From Campylobacter sp. UBA1713 (GTDB lineage: Bacteria; Campylobacterota; Campylobacteria; Campylobacterales; Campylobacteraceae), in NCBI GenBank assembly GCA_002317305.1, contig DCIZ01000150.1, positions 3,549 through 10,131 of the forward strand: a stretch of DNA of 6,583 nucleotides, read 5' to 3'. The number at the start of each line of letters is the position of its first letter. Position 1 is the first letter of the stretch. Positions 1 through 5,398 of the stretch are shown one piece after another. A model generated the notes under the pieces. The model saw only the letters and a program-made list of their open reading frames with translations. It made no database searches and had not been told where the DNA came from. Both the position numbers and the translations under genes were made by a program.

Positions 1-22
1 CGAAAACAAACGAAAAAGCAAG

Positions 23-49
23 CCACTAACTTCTGTTAAATGGTTTTTT
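23..49. terminator. weak terminator-like hairpin
   Basis: CCA (23-25) and TAAC (27-30) pair with GTTA (35-38) and TGG (41-43) around a TTCT loop, with a small internal loop. Six T follow on the plus strand (44-49). On the minus strand the same stem is followed by CTTGCTTTTT. It could end a plus-strand gene left of the window, or the antisense RNA proposed for 113-240. The stem is short and imperfect, so this is a tentative call. Confidence 0.25.
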
Positions 50-65
50 AGAGGTGCCCTTAAGC

Positions 66-81
66 TAAAATTAGCTAAAAT
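66..81 (+). promoter_or_regulatory. candidate promoter of the small hydrophobic peptide gene
   Basis: Two copies of the -10-like hexamer TAAAAT lie 10 bases apart (66-71 and 76-81), each preceded by GC, within AT-rich DNA. Epsilonproteobacterial sigma-70 promoters usually show a good extended -10 and no conserved -35, so either copy could serve. Transcription would start near 78 or 88, giving a leader of roughly 45-55 bases before the ATG at 133. The hexamers are seen; promoter activity is inferred. Confidence 0.4.
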
Positions 82-112
82 CAAGTCGTAAGCGTGGTTA
101 AAAGTGCTTAAT

Positions 113-240
113 GTGTCGAAAGAGAGACAGACATGGAAGAAGTCGCACTAATACTAAACATATTAGCTTCGGTTTTAACTATAGTTGTTGCAATTATTCA
201 GCTAAAAACTAAATAAAAGCAACTCATTTCAAACCTTATA
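113..240 (-). ncRNA. predicted antisense RNA over the small hydrophobic peptide gene
   Basis: If the minus-strand promoter at 247-252 is active, its transcript starts near 240 and is complementary to the whole 27-codon frame and its ribosome-binding region. In type I systems such an RNA blocks toxin translation and brings about decay of the duplex. The 5' end is an estimate. The 3' end is unknown: I see no strong terminator within the antisense stretch, and the nearest candidate is the weak two-way hairpin at 23-49. The left boundary given is therefore only a minimum extent. Confidence 0.3.
133..216 (+). CDS. 27-residue single-helix hydrophobic peptide, candidate type I toxin
   Basis: This reading frame of 27 codons encodes a short peptide starting MEEVALILNI and ending IIQLKTK. 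It has two acidic residues at the N-terminus, an unbroken hydrophobic stretch from about residue 4 to 22, and a lysine-containing tail, so it should form one membrane-spanning helix. A GA-rich stretch (AAAGAGAG, 119-126) sits 6 bases before the ATG and is a modest Shine-Dalgarno match. Plus-strand -10 hexamers lie at 66-81, and a GC-rich hairpin at 337-356 could end the transcript. An opposing promoter at 247-252 would make an antisense RNA over the entire frame. This size, hydropathy and layout are those of type I toxins (holin-like toxins, Fst/TxpA-like peptides, AapA of Helicobacter). I do not recognise a specific family, and a chance frame of this length cannot be ruled out. Confidence 0.5.
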   Translation: MEEVALILNILASVLTIVVAIIQLKTK

Positions 241-246
241 AGAGCG

Positions 247-252
247 ATTCTA
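247..252 (-). promoter_or_regulatory. antisense promoter -10 downstream of the small peptide gene
   Basis: On the minus strand the sequence reads TGC-TAGAAT, an extended -10 element. The same core with its flank, GCTAGAATC, occurs in front of petA (3706-3711), where a promoter is expected. Transcription would begin near 240, 24 bases past the stop codon of the 27-residue frame, and run leftwards across it. Activity is inferred. Confidence 0.4.
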
Positions 253-336
253 GCAAAACCTCACTTAACTTTACCTTACAAACATTTTATCTTTGACACC
301 TAGCACGGTGTGAGGGAGCTGGTGTCGCTTTTGCTC

Positions 337-356
337 GGGCGCCTTTTTTGGCGCCC
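337..356. terminator. perfect GC-rich hairpin with T6 loop
   Basis: GGGCGCC (337-343) and GGCGCCC (350-356) form a perfect 7-bp stem around a loop of six T. On the plus strand it is followed by TAGTAAATTTTT, so it may end the transcript of the small peptide gene. The U tract begins several bases late, which makes it an imperfect intrinsic terminator. On the minus strand no T tract follows. It lies between the small peptide gene and the transposase remnant and may insulate them from each other. Confidence 0.45.
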
Positions 357-405
357 TAGTAAATTTTTCCACAAATCTCAAATTTACAAAATCACGCCTT
401 CTTTG

Positions 406-753
406 CTACCTTTTCTTTCTTGTCGGCGTGCGACTTGATAGCTTTGTGCTAGCTTTCGAGCCAGTTTTTGAGCCCGTTTTGTTAAAGTCCGAAAGTTTGA
501 CATTTACTAAACCATCTTTTTGTAGCTCACGAAAGACCTTTTCAAAAATGCCCTCTTTGTTCCAGCGAGAAAAACGCCGCCAGATGGAGTTCCAGTTGCC
601 GTAGCTAGGTGGAAGTTGTCGCCATTTTGCGCCATTTTCAAAGATGTAGATGATGGCGTTTAAAAACGCAAAGTTGTCGTAACGACAGTGCCCTGTTTGT
701 TTTGGTAAAAGGTGCGAGACCTTCTCAAATTCTGCCTGTGTAAGTTGTGGCAT
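406..753 (-). pseudogene. truncated IS5-family (IS427-type) transposase, ORF A remnant
   Basis: About 85 residues from MPQLTQAEFE onward match the N-terminal helix-turn-helix region of IS5-family transposases. Recognisable segments are YDNFAFLNAIIYIFENGAKW, RQLPPSYGNW and IWRRFSRW. In this family ORF A is followed by ORF B with the DDE catalytic triad, usually joined by frameshifting. No ORF B exists to the left, and after about residue 86 (near position 496) the protein turns into low-complexity K/S/T/R sequence ending at a TAG, so the element is cut there. The start at 753 is chosen over the in-frame ATG at 783. A ribosome-binding site (AAAAGGA) lies just ahead of 753, and the predicted transcription start (from the -10 at 792-797) falls near 784. 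Neither terminal repeat of the element is clear. No transposition activity is expected from this fragment alone. Confidence 0.8.
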
Positions 754-791
754 GAAGTATCCTTTTTGTTGATTTTTGTTCATATGTGCAA

Positions 792-797
792 ATTATA
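792..797 (-). promoter_or_regulatory. -10 element of the transposase remnant
   Basis: The minus strand reads CGC-TATAAT here, a consensus -10. Transcription from about 784-786 would give a leader of some 31 bases before the ATG at 753. No good -35 is visible, which is normal for this group of bacteria. Confidence 0.5.
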
Positions 798-869
798 GCG
801 AATGTTAGTTTAAATTGAACTTTGTGGACAAAAACCAAAAAAGCAACTCTTTAAATGTTTATAAATTTG

Positions 870-901
870 TTTTTTATAAGAATTTGTGAATTTTTTATAA
901 G
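870..901. repeat. direct repeat of an 11-bp AT-rich unit
   Basis: TTTTTTATAAG occurs at 870-880 and again at 891-901, a period of 21 bases (about two helical turns). The stretch 784-936 between the transposase remnant and the petC terminator holds no gene. The repeat may be promoter-like on the plus strand (TATAAG), or it may be simple AT-rich sequence. Confidence 0.4.
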
Positions 902-936
902 TGTAAATTTGTTAGTTAAAAAAGCATAAAAAACGC

Positions 937-977
937 AAAAAAGACGCGGACGAGAGAGAAACTCCCGCGACCGCGTC
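937..977 (-). terminator. intrinsic terminator of the petABC operon
   Basis: On the minus strand GACGCGG (from 977 to 971) pairs perfectly with CCGCGTC (949 to 943), with further partial pairing inside, and six T follow directly (942 to 937). It lies about 50 bases past the petC stop and is the clearest terminator in the window. A second stem, ACACTAAA (986-993) with TTTAGTGT (1027-1034), lies upstream and includes the petC stop codon. It may protect the mRNA 3' end. Confidence 0.85.
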
Positions 978-1027
978 AAAACCTTACACTAAATTTAAAA
1001 AACCGCCAAAAGCGTCAAAAATTTAGT

Positions 1028-1915
1028 TTAGTGTAGTTTGCTCCAAATTTTCGTCTTCCACGCAAGCGCAAAGCCGCTAAGAATCAAGAAGTAAAGCATC
1101 ACTTTCCAGCCAAGCGCATTTCGCTCATCTTTTTTCGGGTCGCCCACTTTTTCCAAATAAGCCACAACTTGTGCTTGTGTATCTTGCTTTAAGCCCACGC
1201 GAGGCATCGCTGTGCCTGGCAAAAGCTTTTGCGGGTCGTTTATAAAGTCGCGAAGGTGCTGTTGTGAGCGTGAGCGGATGTACATAGACAAGTCAGGAGC
1301 AACCATGCCAAGATAGCCCGCCAAGCTTTGTTTGTTGCCCTCTACAAAGACGTTGTCATATTTGACGTCGTGGCAACGCGAACACGCGCTTAAAAACGCC
1401 TCTTTGTCGCTTAACTTCTCAGGTGCGATGCTTTTCAAAAACGCCACGATGTCAGCTATCTCGCCCGCTTCATTTTCGCCCATCGCCGCGTAAGGACTCA
1501 TAGGGTGCGGGTTTTCGTCGTTGTATTTGTGTGAAACTTTTAGCGCAACAGCAGGGTTTTTAATGAGTGCTGCTAGGAATTTCTCATCATACAAACGTCC
1601 AGCATCGCTAAGATCTGGTGGTGTTACGCCGTAGGCTTCGCTAGCGTCTTTTGCGCTCATGCCTGTGTCGTGCCCCGCTGCTTTTATGCTGTGGCAACCT
1701 TTACAGCTTTCGGCAAATTCAGCACCACGTGCCGCGTCGCCTTTTGCAAAGTCTATCTTTCTCACTTCGTCCCAAAGCTCGCCTTTTTCTTTGCCAAATT
1801 CAAAATTTGCAGGTTCTACTGCTGGATTTAGCTGTGAGTGCGCAAAAGGCTCGATGCCCCAGTAAGTAATGCCGACAAGCACCAAAACGATAAAAAATAT
1901 TTTAAATTCTCTCAT
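1028..1915 (-). CDS. petC: di-haem cytochrome c subunit of the bc1 complex
   Basis: This 295-residue protein is the cytochrome c1 counterpart of the quinol:cytochrome c oxidoreductase. It takes electrons from the Rieske protein on the periplasmic side and passes them to a soluble cytochrome c. It has an N-terminal signal-anchor helix (about residues 5-20) and two haem c attachment motifs, CKGCH (71-75) and CSRCH (178-182). Candidate axial methionines lie in HPM (139) or at Met145, and in GTAMP (237). A C-terminal membrane helix (about 270-286) is followed by a basic tail. Two c-type haems in one subunit are typical of epsilonproteobacterial complexes; mitochondrial cytochrome c1 has one. The start ATG overlaps the petB stop as ATGA, so translation is probably coupled. 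A weak AAAGG lies upstream inside petB. It is the last gene of the operon. Length and motifs indicate an intact gene. Confidence 0.95.
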   Translation of the reverse strand: MREFKIFFIVLVLVGITYWGIEPFAHSQLNPAVEPANFEFGKEKGELWDEVRKIDFAKGDAARGAEFAESCKGCHSIKAAGHDTGMSAKDASEAYGVTPPDLSDAGRLYDEKFLAALIKNPAVALKVSHKYNDENPHPMSPYAAMGENEAGEIADIVAFLKSIAPEKLSDKEAFLSACSRCHDVKYDNVFVEGNKQSLAGYLGMVAPDLSMYIRSRSQQHLRDFINDPQKLLPGTAMPRVGLKQDTQAQVVAYLEKVGDPKKDERNALGWKVMLYFLILSGFALAWKTKIWSKLH

Positions 1916-3159
1916 TTCATAGCCTTTCTCTCTTTAATGGTGATAATAGGAAGAATCACGACCACAAGAGCGATGTAAAGTATTGAAAAAATAAAGCCGA
2001 TAACCTGAGTTGTCATGTTTAGCGGTAGTTTGCCGACAATGGTAAGCGCGATGAGGTCTATAATGAGCACCCAAAACCAGACAAAAAACGCGCCACGTTT
2101 GTGTGCTGGTGCGACTACGCTGTTTCTGTCAAACCACGGCATAAAGATGAGACTAACGCCAGAAAATGCAAACGCAAGCTGTCCAATAGACGCAGCACTT
2201 ATAGGTCCTACATCAAAGAAGAAGCCACGCAAAATTTCGTATTGCCACAAAAAATACCACTCTGGATATATGTGAGCAGGCGTTTTTGCTGAATTTGCTG
2301 GGTCAAAGTTAATAGGGTCCATCGCAAACGTGTAGTTGTAGCACGCCAAAAATACGACAAAAATCATAAACAAAGAGACATACAAAAAGTCTTTACTCAA
2401 AAAGTCAGGGAAAAATGCGATAACTTTTGCGTTTCTCTTGTCGCCGCCTAAATATTTTGCCGACTCTACTTCAAAGTCTATCTCCTCGCCATCCATGTTG
2501 TTTACGTGTGGAATTCGAAGTGTGTAGAAGTGAACGGCTATCATAGCTAGAATCACGACAGGAAGCAAGCAGACGTGAAGCATAAAAAAGCGTGTCAAAG
2601 TCGAGTCGCTCACCGCGTAGTCGCCACGAATCCACTCGACCAAGTCGCCACCGATGAGAGGAATCGCACCAAAAAGCTGTGTAATGACTTGCGCCGCCCA
2701 GTAGCTCATCTGCCCCCAAGGAAGCATATAACCGCTAAACGCCTCAGCGCTAAAAATGAGAAAAAGTAACATTCCGCTGATCCAGATCATCTCGCGACCT
2801 TTTTTGTAAGAGCCGTAGTAGATGCCGACAAATGCGTGAATGTAGAGAATCAAAAAGACCACAGACGCACAAACCGCGTGCAAGTGCCTCCAAAGCCAGC
2901 CGTATTCTACCTCTTGCATGATGGTTTTGTTTACGCTGTCAAACGCAAGCAAAGTGTCAGGTTTATAATACATCAAAAGTAGAAGTCCTGTTATAAACAG
3001 TGTCAAAAACAGTGTAAGCAAGATGACTCCCATCGCCCACAAAAAATTTATGTTTTTTGGAATCCAATACTCGCCCGCCAAAACTTTCCATAGCTTACTA
3101 ACCGCCAAGCGTTGCTCTAGCCAGTCGCCAACGCCTTTAGCTTTTGTAATGTTGCTCAT
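1912..3159 (-). CDS. petB: cytochrome b of the bc1 complex
   Basis: This 415-residue integral membrane protein carries the two b haems and the quinol oxidation and reduction sites. It has a run of about eight membrane helices, so it is the one-piece cytochrome b and not the split b6/subunit IV form. Haem-ligand histidines are His94 and His108 in helix B and His195 and His210 in helix D. The Qo-site segments GYMLPWGQMSYW (143-154) and PEWY (299-302) are intact. The helix D pair is 15 residues apart, as in cytochrome b6 and unlike the 14 of mitochondrial cytochrome b. The gene starts 10 bases after petA. Its ribosome-binding site AAGGAGA (3165-3171) overlaps the petA stop, and the gene overlaps petC by 4 bases. 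The quinol is most likely menaquinol, from the group's known quinones. The gene appears complete. Confidence 0.96.
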   Translation of the reverse strand: MSNITKAKGVGDWLEQRLAVSKLWKVLAGEYWIPKNINFLWAMGVILLTLFLTLFITGLLLLMYYKPDTLLAFDSVNKTIMQEVEYGWLWRHLHAVCASVVFLILYIHAFVGIYYGSYKKGREMIWISGMLLFLIFSAEAFSGYMLPWGQMSYWAAQVITQLFGAIPLIGGDLVEWIRGDYAVSDSTLTRFFMLHVCLLPVVILAMIAVHFYTLRIPHVNNMDGEEIDFEVESAKYLGGDKRNAKVIAFFPDFLSKDFLYVSLFMIFVVFLACYNYTFAMDPINFDPANSAKTPAHIYPEWYFLWQYEILRGFFFDVGPISAASIGQLAFAFSGVSLIFMPWFDRNSVVAPAHKRGAFFVWFWVLIIDLIALTIVGKLPLNMTTQVIGFIFSILYIALVVVILPIITIKERKAMK

Positions 3160-3169
3160 CTAAATCTCC

Positions 3170-3673
3170 TTACGCTTTTTGCTGAAGTTTTTTGTATTCT
3201 TCGCCCTCTTCGCCCAAAACTAGCTTTGTTCCGTCTATTTTAAACGGCGGAATGGTAAGCGGCGATGGTGGCGGTCCGTAAGTGTTTAGCCCATTTGCAT
3301 CAAAACGCCCGCCGTGGCAAGCACAGACAAATTCACGTTCAGCAGCCTTGTAAGATGGAATGCAACCTAAGTGCGTGCAAAGCCCGATGACTACGATGTA
3401 TTTTCCACCGCCGACTTCTATGTCGCGCTTTGGACTAGCCTTCATGTCGGCACTTTTTTTGATGATAAATATAGGCTTTTTACGCCACTCAACTTGACGA
3501 ATTTCGCCATCTTTCATCGGACTTAGATCGACAGTTGTAAAGCCAGCCGCTCTAACGCTCGGAAGTGGGTCCCACGTCTTTTTGACGCCAACGAGTGCAA
3601 TGCCAGCACCAACAGCAGCCACGCCACCGAACGCCAGCCCGATAAAATCTCGTCTCCCTTTTTCAACAGACAT
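3170..3673 (-). CDS. petA: Rieske iron-sulfur protein of the bc1 complex
   Basis: This 167-residue protein has an N-terminal twin-arginine signal (RRDFIG, residues 7-12) followed by an uncleaved anchor helix (about 12-30). The folded 2Fe-2S domain would be exported by Tat and stay attached to the membrane. Cluster box 1 is CTHLGC (99-104) and box 2 is CACHGG (117-122). By analogy with bovine Rieske, Cys99, His101, Cys117 and His120 bind the cluster, and Cys104 with Cys119 form the disulfide. The serine and tyrosine that raise the potential in ubiquinol enzymes are replaced by Gly122 and Phe124, consistent with low-potential menaquinol chemistry. It is the first gene of petABC. The start is supported by AAAAGGAAAG (3677-3686) just upstream and a -10 at 3706-3711. 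The C-terminus is charged and rich in E/K. The gene appears intact. Confidence 0.96.
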   Translation of the reverse strand: MSVEKGRRDFIGLAFGGVAAVGAGIALVGVKKTWDPLPSVRAAGFTTVDLSPMKDGEIRQVEWRKKPIFIIKKSADMKASPKRDIEVGGGKYIVVIGLCTHLGCIPSYKAAEREFVCACHGGRFDANGLNTYGPPPSPLTIPPFKIDGTKLVLGEEGEEYKKLQQKA

Positions 3674-3705
3674 TCTCTTTCCTTTTAGATAAGATTAAAG
3701 TGTGG

Positions 3706-3711
3706 ATTCTA
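3706..3711 (-). promoter_or_regulatory. -10 element of the petABC operon
   Basis: The minus strand reads GC-TAGAAT, about 33 bases before the petA start codon, within AT-rich DNA. Transcription would start near 3699 with a leader of about 26 bases containing the ribosome-binding site. The 188-base gap between pepD and petA and this element suggest petABC has its own promoter. No operator stands out. Confidence 0.5.
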
Positions 3712-3844
3712 GCGAAATTTATTTAAATTTAAAGTTAAATGCAGGAATTTTCTTTTCTCATTTATAAAATTTATTTTTTCGTTAAAGATGCGGAAAAGTC
3801 AAATTCTCATAATGCTTAATTCTCGCCAAATTTACGCAAAATTC

Positions 3845-3866
3845 AAAAAAACGCAAAACCATCACG
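3845..3866 (-). terminator. weak terminator-like hairpin at the pepD stop
   Basis: On the minus strand a 5-bp stem that relies on two G-T pairs spans the pepD stop codon (3866 to 3852), followed by seven T (3851-3845). The T tract is good but the stem is poor, so read-through into petA is possible. Confidence 0.25.
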
Positions 3867-5190
3867 CCAATGAATTTACAGAATCTAGAATCGTCTTTAC
3901 TACCGCACAAATTCGCCTAGCTGACTCCACATCTAGCCTCTCGCTCGTGCTGTGCGGCGAGGTTATGTTTGGACCTACAGAAACGGCGCTCACATCGCGC
4001 CCAAAAAGCCGCTTTTGGTTTGCGCTCAAAACGCCGCATTCTAGCCCTGCGTGAATGTGTTTGACTTTCGCGAAAATGCGATTTTTTTTGAACGCTTCAG
4101 CGACAATGTCGCAAAATTCGCTTTTGACTGGCTTCCACGCGGGGCTAAATTCGCCCACATGAACATAAAACTTTTCGTTTTTGCAAAATTCGTTACAAAC
4201 CCTTTTTAACGCCGCGTTGTCGCAACTTCTAGCAAAAACTTCAGCACAAAATTTGCCGTGCGAAAATTCGACCAAACTCAAATTTACACTTGTCCTTACA
4301 TCTGCATTTTCGCCCACAGTTTCGCCGTTTTCGCTCTCATAAACGCCACTTTTAAAACCGCTCAAAAATCGCAAAATTTCGCCGTTTTCTACCCCAAATT
4401 CGCCCACAACTTCGCTCACTTCTAGCTTTTCAGCCAGCGCAAAGTCGCCCACAAAGTCGCTAAAATTTACAAAAGGTTTCTCAAAAAAAGCCAAACATTC
4501 GGCGTTTGCGGGGATGGAATTTATGCGTTCGCCACCTTTGAAAAACGCCAGTCGTCCTTTTCGTGCTTTGACAAATTTGGCTAGCTCGCTGATGGCGTTT
4601 GGGATGTTTTTTGCTATCTCGATTCCGCTGTGTCCGCCACGAAGTCCTTTTAGGCTAAGTGCCTTAAATTTGCCACTCACTTTGGTTAGCGTGGGCTCTT
4701 TTTCAAATTTGACTTTTACGTCTCCAGCGCAGCCGTTTATGATCTCGTGTTCATCTTCGGTGTCGAGGTTTAGCAGGCGTGGCGAGATGAGATAGCCAGC
4801 GAAATTTGTAGCGCCCAAAAGCCCCACTTCTTCGTTGTTTGTGAGCAAAATTTCTAGTGCGTTTTGCGTGCGTGCGTAGTAGAGTGCGATGGCGACGCCC
4901 ACGCCGTTGTCAGCACCAAGCGAGGAGTCTTTTGCACTCCAAAATTCGCCTTTTTCGTTTTTTGTGGTTAAAATTTCTATGCGTTCGTTTGAGCCGACTT
5001 TTACCATGTCGTAGTGCGCTTGAAGGCAAATTTTTGGCTCGCCTTTGATGGCGTAAATGTTGCCAAATTCATCGCTTTTTACCATAAAATCGCACTTTTT
5101 TAGCTCATTTTCTAGCCAAATTCGAAGTTCATCTGTTTTGAAACTCTCGTGCGGACGGGCGCAAATTTCTCTAAAAATATCTAAAATCAT
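3862..5190 (-). CDS. pepD: PepD-like M20 metallopeptidase (aminoacyl-histidine dipeptidase)
   Basis: This 442-residue cytoplasmic peptidase belongs to the M20 family, which hydrolyses dipeptides with two bridged zinc ions. Metal-site motifs appear in family order. LQAHYDMV supplies His59, with Asp61 behind it. LGADNG supplies the bridging Asp94. TNNEEVG supplies Glu120 (general base) and Glu121 (ligand). NLDTED supplies Asp143, and SPHSTSER supplies the last ligand, His413. The central lid/dimerisation domain contains GLRGGHSG (His187). The architecture matches Xaa-His dipeptidases (PepD, about 485 residues in E. coli), though this protein is some 40 residues shorter. No signal peptide is present. 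The start is supported by TGGAGA (5195-5200) with good spacing. It lies 208 bases downstream of the regulator-like gene and 188 bases upstream of petA, so it is probably its own unit. Exact substrate range is not readable from sequence. Confidence 0.9.
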   Translation of the reverse strand: MILDIFREICARPHESFKTDELRIWLENELKKCDFMVKSDEFGNIYAIKGEPKICLQAHYDMVKVGSNERIEILTTKNEKGEFWSAKDSSLGADNGVGVAIALYYARTQNALEILLTNNEEVGLLGATNFAGYLISPRLLNLDTEDEHEIINGCAGDVKVKFEKEPTLTKVSGKFKALSLKGLRGGHSGIEIAKNIPNAISELAKFVKARKGRLAFFKGGERINSIPANAECLAFFEKPFVNFSDFVGDFALAEKLEVSEVVGEFGVENGEILRFLSGFKSGVYESENGETVGENADVRTSVNLSLVEFSHGKFCAEVFARSCDNAALKRVCNEFCKNEKFYVHVGEFSPAWKPVKSEFCDIVAEAFKKNRIFAKVKHIHAGLECGVLSANQKRLFGRDVSAVSVGPNITSPHSTSERLDVESARRICAVVKTILDSVNSLA

Positions 5191-5231
5191 GAATTCTCCA
5201 AAAGTTAAATTTGTGTAAGATGTGAGATGTT

Positions 5232-5264
5232 ACGGAAAACTGAAAACGGAAAGCAGAAACGGAA
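5232..5264. repeat. three ACGGAA units in the pepD leader
   Basis: ACGGAA occurs at 5232-5237, 5246-5251 and 5259-5264, with spacings of 14 and 13 bases and similar GAAA-rich flanks. On the minus (mRNA) strand these read TTCCGT. They lie between the likely pepD promoter (5346-5351) and the pepD start. They could bind a regulator or be a short decayed tandem repeat. Confidence 0.4.
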
Positions 5265-5345
5265 TTTTACGAGTTTTGAGCGAATCCTTAAATTTCAGAT
5301 GCGTAAAAACGTCAAATTTAAATTTGGCGAATTTTTGCTACCAAA

Positions 5346-5351
5346 ATTATA
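5346..5351 (-). promoter_or_regulatory. candidate -10 element of pepD
   Basis: The minus strand reads CTTATAATTTTGG, containing consensus TATAAT. It would start transcription near 5339, giving a leader of about 150 bases. A perfect 14-bp palindrome (CAAATTTAAATTTG, 5313-5326) lies within the early leader. CAAATTT words are common in this AT-rich DNA, so the palindrome may be chance. Confidence 0.45.
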
Positions 5352-5398
5352 AGGATTCTTCGTGGCTAAAAGCCGTTAGAAGCCAACTTTGCCTTAAA

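Noticed and set aside
366..374. DnaA-box-like TTTTCCACA and similar TGTGGACA words elsewhere
   Set aside because: They are isolated and imperfect, with no cluster or unwinding region and no replication gene nearby.
754..783. Start of the transposase remnant at the ATG at 783
   Set aside because: The extra ten residues do not belong to the family, the predicted transcription start lies at 784, and the ATG at 753 has the better ribosome-binding site.
215..849. AAAAGCAACTC at 215-225 and 839-849 as a target-site duplication around the transposase remnant
   Set aside because: Eleven bases is too long for an IS5-family duplication, no terminal inverted repeats adjoin it, and the interval includes unrelated sequence.
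2471..2719. 82-codon minus-strand frame inside petB, and other overlapping frames in petB, petC and pepD
   Set aside because: They overlap well-supported genes in other frames, have no family features, and arise from the coding sequence of the real genes.
5363..5383. GGCTAAAAGCC hairpin and nested repeats as a terminator of the helix-turn-helix gene
   Set aside because: No T tract follows on the minus strand, and the stem is only four base pairs.
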